A DNA stretch of 64,000 bases from Sarocladium kiliense (taxonomy: Eukaryota > Ascomycota > Sordariomycetes > Hypocreales > Sarocladiaceae): contig JAUZTG010000034.1 of assembly GCA_030734395.1 (NCBI GenBank), positions 310,001 through 374,000 on the forward strand. The letters are read 5' to 3'. Made by a program: the position numbers and the translations under genes. The notes under the pieces were generated by a model, which ran no database searches, was not told the DNA's origin, and saw nothing but the letters and a program-made list of their open reading frames with translations. Of this stretch, positions 34,806 to 45,211 are shown in pieces (position 1 is the first letter of the stretch; each line of letters begins with the position of its first letter).

Positions 34806-35505
34806 AGCTCATAGAACAGGTAGACTCGAGTCGCACAAAAGGAGTCGTTTCGGATGCTGTAAAGCTTAGATGTGTGTGATACTAGCTAGTGTCGTGTAAG
34901 TGCCTCAGCTCGCAAGTAGATTTGCCAAACTAGTCCTATTCTACTTGCAGGCGAGGAGATTCTCGAACTGCGCAACCCTGAGCCCTTTACGAAAGGGCTG
35001 ATACAAGAAGATGCTTGGCAGCAACAGGCGTATTGAGATCGCGCTGTCCTTGCTACGTGTTACAGTGTATAGGGGACCGTAACTACTGGCTTAGTATTGG
35101 ATCCCCATTTTTGACTGTCACACTATCTATGGATGGCTCATCAAGAGAAGACATGGTGCTGCCCACTGGCCAGCGAGAGGTTGGCTCCCCAAGGCGCTAG
35201 GGCTTCCTTAGCGGAGACCTCGGCCACGACGTTATGGGGGTGGCGACCTAGAACCGTTGTGGGAGTCTTGCGACATCTTTCCGGCAATCTGGGCATGTGG
35301 ACCGCTGTAAGGGCACGCTGTAAGGGCAAGCCAGGCCAACTCGATTCCTGTGGGCCCGTCTTCCCCAGGTCTGTCCTGTCGCCTTTCCTTATCCTGGCTC
35401 CGTTCCTCGTCCTCCAATCTCACCAAGACCAGCATCACTCCCTGCCTCCGCTTAATGTACACGTTCATCTGGCTTTCTTGGTCATCTATCACGTATCTCA
35501 TCTCC
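34806..35505. other. Intergenic region
   Basis: 0.7 kb between the carboxylase and the regulator, both on the plus strand. The regulator frame is open from 35350 but the extra N-terminal sequence is not protein-like. Confidence 0.5.
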
Positions 35506-37510
35506 ATGTTCACTTCTACCAAGTCACAGAGATCAAGAAGAGGTAGGTTCATGCTTTGTATTATATCCAGAGCGTCAAACTCACTAACCTTTCCTGGAGC
35601 TTGCGCTGCTTGTCTAAAACAGCATAAGAAATGTGATGAAGGGCGGCCTAGCTGCAACCGCTGTTCTCGCATTGGTGATACTTGTCGATATGAACGGGAA
35701 CTTCGATGGTTTAACGGTTCTAAATTGCCTCGGACGAAACGGCAGGCGACACATCGCCGGCGGCTTCTAAGCTCAAGTGAGGACCATGCAACCACTTCGA
35801 CGGCTATGAGCAGCGACAATGTGAGGGAAGAGGACCATGACTCCTCCATAACATCACCTACACACGCGACATCTAGTCGTCCACTATTCAGAACCCTTTT
35901 ACCCGCTGGACAGGCTCAGTCCTCTCATGAATATCTCACTGAGTCTACGGACTTGTGGGATTGCTTCAACTTATCCAAAGACTACGATCCCCTTCCTATC
36001 GCTCAGAGTAGTCCGCTATATGAGGTACCTCAAGTCCAAGATTTCCTCCCCGAGGCTCGACAAGCCAGCTATACGCGCACGACGAATGAGACGGACGAGG
36101 ACACACAGTCGACCACTACTCGGGACGACAGTAGTCATCACAGTGGAAGTGACACCATCCTAGACGACGAGGGCCCCCAGAGTGGGAGCAGAAATCTATC
36201 CATGTGGATGCTTGATAGCTTTTTGGACCCTGTTATGCAGTCGAGTATTTTCCAAGATACAGGCAGACAACTTGCCTACGAGTACTGTACGTGTACCCCT
36301 GGACAGCAATTAGAACCTCTTCATGACTAACAAGTCTTTCACAGTCATTCAATCAGTATCGCTTATTTTACCCGCTCATGGCGGAATGCGAAATGGCTAC
36401 AGGCAGCTAGCAGTGATGTCTCTGTCATCGCCCATACTTCTGGACACTGTTATCTCCGTAGCTACAGTCTACATGCATCTTCGAAAGATTGTACCACGCT
36501 CCCTGGCCCTACAGCGGCAGTCGCGTGCCCTGGCGTCCTTGCGAAAGAGCGTTCACGTCATAGAGCAACAATGCTCGTCGAACTCGGCAAATGTGGATGC
36601 AGTCTGTCTTAAACGCGAATTGCTGGCAGCTATCTTGCTTCAAATTACTGTCGAGATTGCTAATGGCACTGGCTATATCCTCTCACATACAACGTACGCC
36701 GTACGCCTCTTTCGCGAACTTGGCTACGACAGCGCTGAGCCTACTTCCTCTGTCGGCACCATCATAGTGCAGCGCTTAACGTACATTACCGTTCTGAGCT
36801 CAGTCTTCTGGCAATGTCGGCCGATGCTCCCAGAATCGTTCTGGTACTACCATATGCCAGAGGAATCATCCAATGACAGGTCGTCGCCGTCTTTGCAAGA
36901 AACTACTGGATGCCCACTCTGGGTGATGGGCATTCTGTCTCGCATCTGCCATCTGACGGCTGACGCAAGCGAAGGCGCTGCCCGAGCTGATATCATAGCT
37001 CGCGGGCGTGAGATAGAGGGAGATCTCATCTTGCTAGCCAGGGAACACCTCGATGGAAACTCTGATCAGTGCAACGACGGCGATGACGAGGCTCGGTACC
37101 TAGATATTGTTGGCCGATGCAACTATTGGAGCGCAACAATCCTGCTTCAGCGGCGTGTTTTCCGTGACTCGCACGAGTCTAGCCGCGTACAGTATTCCCT
37201 CGAGAAGCTCTTGTCTCTCCTCGAGTCTCTTCCCCTGGGATGCGGGCCGGATACACAAATCTCTCTGTCGCTGTATGTGGCTGCTATCGCAGCAGTGCGG
37301 CCGTCCCACCGCGCACGTATCAAGGCCAAGAACAGGCAACTGGCTGGGATCTACCCAATGGAGGCACGAAATGTCCTCACGACAGCCTTTGATACGATGT
37401 GGGCGACGACAGACCGGGATCTAAACAGGGCATCACGGAGCTCATCAGGGGATGGGCAGGTAGAAGCCGGCTCAGACCTCATGAAGGACGGGACATTTTT
37501 TATTTGCTAG
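35506..37510 (+). CDS. Zn2Cys6 binuclear-cluster transcription factor
   Basis: Three exons (35506-35542, 35600-36286, 36345-37510) give 629 aa. Removing the 57-nt in-frame intron 35543-35599 (CACTAAC branch site) rebuilds the cluster: RSRRACAACLKQHKKCDEG with cysteines at 14, 17, 24, 31, 34 and 41 in the spacing C-x2-C-x6-C-x6-C-x2-C-x6-C. An acidic, Ser/Thr-rich middle (about residues 60-230) leads into a helical regulatory half (SLILPAHGGMRNGYRQLAVM, LLAAILLQITVEIANGTGYI, YLDIVGRCNYWSATILLQRR) of the type common in fungal cluster regulators. It lies directly downstream of the carboxylase, so it is the likely pathway regulator. The start ATG is the last in-frame one before the cluster; an upstream start would add an unconvincing segment. 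Confidence 0.85.
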
Positions 37511-37877
37511 CATAGACTTTCCAAGCCTTGGCCGATGTGCATAGAACAAGGAGTCATGAATCTGGCGAGATGACAGTCTCTGAAGTCAATAAATGGCCTC
37601 TTTTCTAGTCTTGCCATGCCGACCAACCATTCGCCCGTCATCCTAATGAACCTCGAGTGCTCGCTCTCATGAGAGGCTTGTTATTGTCTACAATCAACTG
37701 GAACATAGATAGGTGCGCATATCGACTATCTTGGCTGTTGAAGACGAGCCACCACCAACCAGCTCACCTATGTTGGGCGAGAACATGATGTAGAGGTAGA
37801 TAGGACTGGCAGTTGGTCTGCCTCATACCTACGCTCGAGGCAATGTAGGCGGGTAATGGACGGTCGTCCACCAAAGC

Positions 37878-37910
<33 letters not shown>

Positions 37911-38607
37911 ATAGAGCATCACAGCGCAGCGGTAGCCCTTGCAATGGTCCTTGGTCTGCCTGTAATACGGGCCCCGGGTTCCTCAGGCAAAAGTAGGTTA
38001 TCTACTACTGTCTGTAGGTAGGTTTGGTTAGGTTAGGTGCTGTACGGAGTCCTGTGCACTTGCGCGTGGGTGGGCTCCGCTTGCAAGGGACCCCATTGTC
38101 CGCCGTCGTCGCTAGCCTCGTCATAGGGTGCTCCATCCAATCCGCCTCCGCGCGACCGGCTCTTGACTTGGCTTGACCTTCCACCCTCCCCAGACTCCGA
38201 CTTTGCTGTGAGCTTGTGCTCTGTTATCTGCATTCTCGTATGCCATCTACCGTCAGGCGCCCTTGATATTTTCCATCTTCCTCGTTGCGCCCGGCCTGGG
38301 GATGTTCGCCGCCTGCGATCCCTACTGTAGACGCCCTTGTCGCACGCCAGAGCCCTGATTGGCGAACTCGATGTCATAGTCGCCCCCAATCTTCCTCCGT
38401 CAACGACGATTTCCACGACGCCTCCAACATCATCCTCTACCGGCATCCCCTTTCTTTGCCCCGTTCCGACCCTTCAACGGCTCGGCGTGCGCCCTCGGAG
38501 CTGATGTGGTCGTGCTGATATCTCCTTGCGGCTGCATAGCCATTGATCAAGCTAGACCGTCGCTCCCAACTCGACCACCTCCCAAGGCAGACCGCCTCTC
38601 TACGAAA
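37511..38607. other. Intergenic region
   Basis: 1.1 kb spacer with the TGC repeat listed below, a GGTTAGGTTAGGT stretch near 38025-38038 and a C/T-rich leader ahead of GID4. No gene supported on either strand. Confidence 0.55.
37879..37908 (+). repeat. (TGC)10 trinucleotide microsatellite
   Basis: Ten uninterrupted TGC units (CAG/CTG type) in a non-coding region between the regulator and GID4. Likely length-variable between strains. Confidence 0.9.
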
Positions 38608-39958
38608 ATGCCCACTCCATCGCCAAACGAACCTCCTAATCCGCCGTCGCCACCCTCACTATCCTCTTCCTCATGTCCCGACGATGTTCAGGCCGCAACA
38701 ACACGGCAGAGCCGGCGGCATCCTCACGCTCGACACCACGATGTCGATACGAATGTTCAACAGTCACCCGACGAGTCGTACGCCCCTGCAATGTCAAGTC
38801 GCCCTCCTGCGATCGGCTCAGGAGCCATTGACGACTCCGAGTCGACCAGCGTCGAGCGCATAGTCGTAGTCGATGAGCCAACTTCACTTGGGTCCTCATC
38901 ACGAGGTACCACCATGTCACCAGCACCACGGTCGACCACTACTGCACGAACATCACCTCTACCTGCTCCGACCGATGATGAATCAACAAAGACCATAGAT
39001 TCCGTCGCCGACGAATCGACTCCTTCCATAAGCCGTGGACATTCAGTGAGCTCCCGTCGCCGAACTGTTACACCAGATACTCTACGCCGAGCACTCCCAG
39101 GACCAAGTGTGCATAATAGGCCGAGCTCGCCGGCTGACAGCCGAGTCGACGACTGTCTCCCGTCACTGCCAATGGGGCCGGGGTACTCCAGCTCGCGGGT
39201 AAGTCGTCGCATTTGGTGTAGTAATTAACCTGTGACCTTATTACTGACACGGTGACTGAAGATCGTCTCTGTATCGCCGTCCTCCTTCCTTCGACCAGGC
39301 AGCAAATTCCACGGCACACAGCAATCCGAACGACAAGTGTACGATGTGCAAGTGGAAATTAAGCACGTCGACATGCGAGAGTCGTTCTTGTGTGGCTACT
39401 TGCGTATTCAAGGTCAGTGACTAGAGATCTTGGAGTTTCTGGAAGCAAACGCTAATATCCAACCCCCCAGGTCTGACAGCCGACCACCCGACTCTAACTA
39501 CATACTTCGAGGGCGAGATCATCGGCGATCGGTACGGGTTCATCACGAAACACGATGACTGGGGTGCCAATACCAAAGTCGACCTGAATCACTGGTCAAA
39601 ATTCAGCGCTTTTCGACCGTATCAGAAACATGCTCGAAAGGGCCCTGTCAACATCACAGACGCAGCCCAGCGTGAGAACATATTCATGAGGTGGAAGGAA
39701 CACTTCTTAGTACCGGACCACCGCGTTCGGACAATATCAGGGGCAAGTTTCGAAGGCTTCTACTACATTTGTTTCAATCAGGTCAAAGGCGAAGTTAGCG
39801 GGATCTACTTCCATTCTAAGAGCGAGAAGTAAGTCTACGCACTCCAGCGGGTGGAACTTCAAGATGGCCTCGAGGCTAATCATTCTATCAGATTCCAGCA
39901 ACTCGAGCTCAAACACGTACCGGATCGCGGATGCTTTAGTGCGATGGAGTTCCGGTAA
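38608..39958 (+). CDS. GID4: GID4/Vid24, substrate receptor of the GID ubiquitin ligase
   Basis: Four exons (38608-39198, 39262-39412, 39471-39828, 39892-39958) give 388 aa. The first about 195 residues are Ser/Pro/Thr-rich and look disordered. The C-terminal beta-barrel is clear: VYDVQVEIKHVDMRESFLCG, YLRIQGLTADHPTLTTYFEG, NHWSKFSAFRPYQKHARKGP, NIFMRWKEHFLVPDH, ISGASFEGFYYICFNQVKG and the terminal FSAMEFR. In yeast this receptor recognises N-terminal proline degrons of gluconeogenic enzymes and directs their ubiquitination when glucose returns. The stop follows EFR, the normal family end. Confidence 0.92.
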
Positions 39959-40229
39959 GCCAGGCCTCGCTGGCGGATAAGGAGGGGGCTAGGGGCACCA
40001 GGAGGGTTGCCATCGGATCGACATATTAGGAGATGGTGTGCAAATAGTGGCAAGAGATATCCTACCATCCTTATCAATGTTAGGCGCGATTTTGGCAAGC
40101 TTCTTAAGATGGCATAGATGGTATACATGTCATGGTCCCTTACAGGTTCCAGGACAGGAACAAGATGGAATTCGGATGCACTAAAGTTTAAAACGGTTGT
40201 GCATGCGTGATGGGAGATGCAGGCTTTCT

Positions 40230-41745
40230 TCAGCTGTCTGTTGTAGGACTTTCGTCTCTAAATGCAGCAAAATATCTCTTGCGGAAAGGATTGAGCTCGT
40301 CCGCGGATATACCTGCTGGTGCTGCAATCTCCTTGGCTTCAAAGGCTTTGAGAGCCACAGGATCGACCTCACTATCTGGCAAACGCTTATACACCATCAA
40401 TCTCCTAGACCCTATAGTACCGGATTAGTGATCATTGCTAGCCCAAAAAAACATAGGGGTGCCGTACATTTCGTAAATACTTGCTTGCAAGAGGTGACAA
40501 GCTCCAGTGAGGGGTGGAAGGGGGTCGGAAGCTCCTGATCCTCGTCATTGGCAGTGGGCATCCAGAAACAGAGCCTGCCTCCATCGACTAGTGACCTAAC
40601 TGCGAATGCCAGCAGGTCATCAATGATGGCAACAAGGCCATAGGGCTTCTTTGGTGGGTTGTATTCCGGATCTCTGCGTACTGGTCAGACAACTCCAAAA
40701 AGTTATTAGAACGAGCATCATACCTGCAATGTGTCTTTCCTTTCTCTACAAGCCAAGGCGTTTTTTCAGGATCTTTAAGACCAAGCACTTTGAGGCCTTC
40801 TCGCACGCCATATGGGATGTCACACACGATGCCATCCCATAACCGCCGTTTGACAAAAGGGTTGTTCGTGAGATCTGCTGCGAAAAAGTCTCCCAGGCCA
40901 TTGCGAAGGCCATACTGCTCAAAGTTGCCTTTCAGCGTCTTCTTCCCGCCTTTGCCTCGGATACTTCTCCCATCGATGTCACTGCCCCAGCAGATGGCCC
41001 CAAAGTTGGCACAGGACACGGGAAACGAACCTGTTCCCACGAAAGGATCATAGAACAGCTTTCCAGGCGCTGCGCAGGCAATGTTCGCGGTGATGAGTGC
41101 GAGCTCAGCTTCCATGCTGGTTGTTGCGATGTATGTCCTCTTCTTTAGATCAAACTTGCGAATTTGATCACGGGCAGACGCTCCAATGAATCGACCGAAG
41201 TGCATCGACAGGGGAGCAGTTGGGATGAACCCTCGTGGAGGGTCAGGGTACTCCCACACCTCATATATGGTGAAAGTTTCATGAGGTTTCGACATGACAA
41301 TTGGACCGTCGAAGGGGAGGTAGGCAAAGGACTCGATGATCTTGATCCGTTGCGTATGTGGCCTTGTTGACTGGTAGCACTCAATGTCAAATCTGAACGA
41401 GCACTCCGCATATTTGGACCAGAGGTGCGGCGTTTTCGCCTTGACCACCTCATGAAGCTGCTCGAGTGTGACGGCACTGCCCCAGTGTTCGTATATGGAC
41501 TGAATCAAAATAGACCGCTTTGCAATTCTCCTCGCGGCATCTTCAGAGGGAACTCTTACGATACATATCGGAGACTATTTGGTGCCTGTCAGCAAGGTTC
41601 CTGAGCGTATTGCAACACTGCTGATTCTCACCTCGTCACTGTACTCAATCACTATGAGCTCGATACCTTCGGCCTCAGCTATAGCTTTCAGCTCGGCCAG
41701 ACGAAAGTCCTCATGCACCTGAGCGAATTTAACAAGATAATCCAT
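40230..41745 (-). CDS. TRM11: tRNA (guanine10-N2)-methyltransferase catalytic subunit TRM11
   Basis: Four exons on the minus strand (41745-41632, 41574-40724, 40673-40468, 40411-40230) give 450 aa. The N-terminus MDYLVKFAQVHEDFRLAELK is typical; the THUMP-like part is followed by the Rossmann methylase fold with the SAM loop LFYDPFVGTGSFPVSCANFG, DIDGRSIRGKGGKK and the catalytic loop VCDIPYGVREGLKVLG. The C-terminal exons add KPYGLVAIIDDLLAFAVRSL and LMVYKRLPDSEVDP. Trm11 with Trm112 makes m2G10 in cytosolic tRNAs. The catalytic loop reads DIPY where the class usually has (D/N)PPY. Only 271 bp separate it from the convergent GID4. Confidence 0.9.
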
Positions 41746-42161
41746 CTTTTGGGTCACCCCAGAGTTTGGTCTCCTCTTCAAGATTGATCCCAGGCTGGGC
41801 CCTGGTCCACGAAAGATTCCCTGAGTGCCTCGGAAAGCTTGCAGACGCAGGATGGCCTTAGCCCTTGTGATTAAAAAGAGCCAGCGAATAATCCCTCAAT
41901 ATTGCAACGCGGGGTCAGAGGTCGCCCGCGATATTTCTTGTGGTGTGGTGAGTGGTTGAGTGAGGCATGTTGAAGTGAGGTTTGTTCAGGACAAAAATTC
42001 CCCACATGGAATTCACTTCAACTCGAACACACTTCACAAGCTACCACCATCTGGACCTTCAGCGACCATCGCACACCCAGCGCCAGGCCCTCGGCTCATT
42101 CTCAAGCCGATCATCGACAGAAAACTTTTCGAAGGTCTTCACCAATGGCACGTTGGTCATA
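41746..42161. other. Divergent promoter region TRM11 / RPP40
   Basis: 416 bp between the two starts. The RPP40 frame is open back to 41982, so an earlier ATG (41982 or 42009) is possible, but the added residues do not match the family. Confidence 0.5.
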
Positions 42162-43505
42162 ATGGTGCCTGACCCATCGTCCTCCATCTACCAAACACCA
42201 AGATGCTTCGTCACTTACGGCACCTTGGGTCATGTTGACTCGAACCAAGGATCGCGAGGGAGGAAACCATGGGCAAATTTAAACAACATGGGCTTCATTC
42301 AGAAGGTTAGACTCGAAACTTTTACATGCTCTGCGCTGGGTTAACTTTGAACAGGTCGATTTGATCATGTCGCAGGCCAGCGCGAAACACCTCCAAGAGA
42401 AGCTGACTTCAATGGTCTTGCCATCATTTAGTCGCGTGAGGATGACCTTGGGGCAAATCCTGGAAAGGGACTACTTCACAGAGTATATAAAGCAAGGTTC
42501 GCGACAAACACTTTGGTGTGTTGGCACCTGGTATGCCAAACTGACTGACTTTCCTTCTAGGGAACATTCTCATGATTTCCAAAGGGAAGAAGGCGATCGA
42601 TGATATGTTTACGATCGAGAATGGTACGATTAGTTGGCCTCGATGGATTAACTCATCACTCACCAACTTTGCAGGCACATTGACAATGTATCTTGGCAAG
42701 GAGACATACGAAAGAGCCGGGCTCGTCGGCAAGCCATATGGGGCGAAAGGAGATCGAAAGTTACGGCCAAGATGGGGTATGTTTGATTCAACTTTGATCA
42801 AAGCTTTTGATCTAATTTAACTCCTTCTAGTTGTCACCTTCGACCTCCATAGTCCGACCATGGTCCATGGGAAGAAGGGCTTCGACAGGTTGGTATATGC
42901 TTGCCATAATGTCTTCACAGAACCCGTGACATGGCTATTCAGCAATGCTTCAGGAAAAAGTGATCCAGCATTCGTATCACCCATTGCCACAGACTTCACT
43001 GACGTTGGAGTTAGAACCAACACCGGATCCGCTGCTCAACCACGCCCCCGTTGAGTTGACCTGTTCTGCTACCAAAGCAGAACAAATAGAAACGCCGAAT
43101 GTTGCCTTGCGTGTGGCACAGTCCGTTGTGACAAGCGACGATCGCTCGGCGTTGGAGGGTCTTGCGACGGAATTGTATGAATGGTTATCCCTTGCGCGTC
43201 TTGGAAGTCCACGGATAAGGCAAGACGACAACATCGATGCTTATCTTTCGCGATATGAAGCACCTGAGGCGGATAGCGGTAGCATGGAAATATGCGTCAT
43301 AAGCTGGCAAGGCCTCATCTCCTCGGAATGGCTGCACCAGCTCGGTATGAGTGTCGTCACAACTCTGCCTCAGGGATCTTGGTTCTCTCTTGCAGCAACA
43401 GAGATGTCAGGGAGTCTCTCTGGAGCTAGCAAAGAGGTTGTGCTTCTTCGCCCAGAGCTGCCCAGCAACGAATACCTGATGTGGGAAATTCAGAGCTCGG
43501 AATAA
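42162..43505 (+). CDS. RPP40: RNase P/MRP protein subunit RPP40
   Basis: Six exons (42162-42305, 42355-42496, 42561-42623, 42675-42776, 42831-42959, 43015-43505) give 356 aa. Fungal Rpp40 landmarks: PRCFVTYGTLGHVDSNQ, LGQILERDYFTEYIKQGNIL, MYLGKETYERAGLVGKPYGA, LRPRWVVTFDLHSPTMVHGK, KGFDRLVYACHNVFTEPVTW, then LATELYEWLSLARLGSPRI and the end EYLMWEIQSSE. The protein is part of nuclear RNase P and RNase MRP, which mature tRNA and rRNA precursors. The fifth intron (42960-43014, 55 nt) is inferred from a necessary frame change, a CACTGAC branch site and a TTAG acceptor; it falls in a poorly conserved linker, so its ends are the least certain part. Confidence 0.85.
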
Positions 43506-43510
43506 GGGAT

Positions 43511-44158
43511 TCAAGCTTGTTTGGATCGAACACTTCGTTCTTCGCCCAACGCCTCTCCTGAGACGGCGTCCTCGACAAGCCTCCTGAGCTCAGCCTGACC
43601 AGCAGGGGTGTTGAAGTCATCCCGCTGTGCCAATTCTTCGATGCGTTGTCGGAAGGCCGTATCTATCTCTTGCGGTACATCCTGGGTCTCGTCCATTGTT
43701 CCAACAGTGACAGACATGCCCTCTGGTGGTGGCGGGATGACTTCTGGCATGACAGCCGCTGCTGTCTGTGCAAGGTCCTCTTCGGCTGTTTCGAGACCGG
43801 CCAGGTAGGATACCACGGCAGGATAGTCGCCCTCCGCTTCGATCTTCTGTCTTGCGGTAAGACCTTCAGTCCCTACGTGGTTGGGGTTTGCTCCAAGTTC
43901 TTCCACGAGGACCTTGGCCGCTTCCGGTGTTTCGACAACAAACAAGGCAGTCTCTCCATCTTCGTCTCTGAGATCAACATCAACCTTGAACTCCTTGATG
44001 AGATCGCGAAGAAGGTCAAGGTGACCATAACTCGCGGCGGCATGCACCAGAGAGTAGCCATGCTCGTCTTGTGCCGATGCCAGTGACGGTTCCGAGCGTA
44101 GGAGTGGAAGGAGGTCCGGATGGTTGTCGGCAGCCAGAAGATATTGATTTGGAGCCAT
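43511..44158 (-). CDS. Ankyrin-repeat protein
   Basis: Single exon, 215 aa, from the ATG at 44158 (MAPNQYLLAADNHPDLLPLL). Two to three ankyrin repeats lie in residues 10-110: HGYSLVHAAASYGHLDLLRD is a textbook repeat helix pair and DLRDEDGETALFVVETPEAA a second. The C-terminal half is acidic with a proline run (EVIPPPPEGMSVTVG) and a helical tail. It resembles small cytosolic ankyrin proteins conserved across ascomycetes; the partner is unknown. The stop codon lies 5 bp from the stop codon of the convergent RPP40 gene. Confidence 0.85.
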   Translation of the reverse strand: MAPNQYLLAADNHPDLLPLLRSEPSLASAQDEHGYSLVHAAASYGHLDLLRDLIKEFKVDVDLRDEDGETALFVVETPEAAKVLVEELGANPNHVGTEGLTARQKIEAEGDYPAVVSYLAGLETAEEDLAQTAAAVMPEVIPPPPEGMSVTVGTMDETQDVPQEIDTAFRQRIEELAQRDDFNTPAGQAELRRLVEDAVSGEALGEERSVRSKQA

Positions 44159-45211
44159 GGTGATGACTTGTCTGTTGTTTGCGCACGGATGGTTGTTCGG
44201 ACGACAATAACAAGCTGTATTACTGTTTTCTGGGTGCCCTAAGCTCTCGGTCAGAGTTTCCGGATGCAGATAATGTGTATTGCCGAGAATGCGAAAAGCA
44301 GGGTTGCAACAAAAGTTCAAGGATCGTTGAAGTTATAAGCATGGTGGGGTTTGAGGCGATGATGATGATGAGGGGCCCAAATATTTTCAGGTGGGATCCC
44401 CTGGGAAAATCCTACGTTGACTACCCTAAAGCCTGCCAGTGCTGGTGCCCAGAACCTGTTTGCGTTCAAGACGAAGTAATTTGTTCGTGATTTCAATGAT
44501 GAGGATGTTGTCCTCTGATCTGTTCACTGCTGTGATCAGGCCCCCTTGCGTAGTCATGTTCGTACCTTGTAGTAGCATCACCAATGTGTCAGTTTCCTGC
44601 CCAGCGCAATAGTGACGTGGGGCCGAACTCATCACTTCGTACCAACCACCGGAACAAATACATTCTCGAGGGTGACTCACTCAATCGAGACTGCGGGCTC
44701 TTAACACGCCACAAAGAGGCCGTCGACCTCGCCGTAAAACTAATCCATCGAAACAAAGGCATATCCAGCCTACCTAACCCGTGGCTGAGCTTTTCCAATC
44801 TGGTTATACCCCACCAATCCATCAGTCACAAGGACGGGGATCGTTGGCTCTCTCGTCAACAGGAACAATATAAAGTCCAACCCAAGGGCTTTAGGTCGCG
44901 AGAGAATTGGATCCTCATCGAAGTGCTAGAGCTGTCCCACGGAACAGCAAGCAAGCTAAGACTGGTCGTCCATCCTGCCCGCCATTCCAAACCTCGTTCC
45001 TCCTGGTGGCAGCCATTCCCAAACTACGACGTTACGCCAGTGCAGCAACCACACAGACGGCACCAGACAGGAAGGCACCATCCACATACCCCCACAAGGT
45101 TCCCGAGAGAGACCAGACTCCTCATCCTCATACACGTCTCCAACCATCAGCTGCATATACTCCAACACCAACAAACTCGAAGACCTGGCCACAAGGACCA
45201 CAAAGGCAGCC
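44159..45211. other. Divergent intergenic region
   Basis: 1.05 kb between the ankyrin and tRNA ligase starts. A 229-aa plus-strand frame (44584-45273) runs into the tRNA ligase start in another frame and is low-complexity and His/Arg-rich; not called. Confidence 0.5.

Noticed and set aside
34900..35000. tRNA-like TTCGA string near 34.95 kb
   Set aside because: The flanking bases cannot form a T-stem, so there is no tRNA fold.
35350..35505. N-terminal extension of the Zn2Cys6 regulator
   Set aside because: Open in frame but lacks regulator-like composition; the ATG at 35506 lies just before the zinc cluster.
38015..38040. GGTTAGGTTAGGT stretch resembling telomere repeat
   Set aside because: Only two to three imperfect units, not TTAGGG, inside a normal gene region.
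38033..38446. 137-aa minus-strand frame upstream of GID4
   Set aside because: Low-complexity Gly/Arg/Ser sequence, antisense to the C/T-rich GID4 leader.
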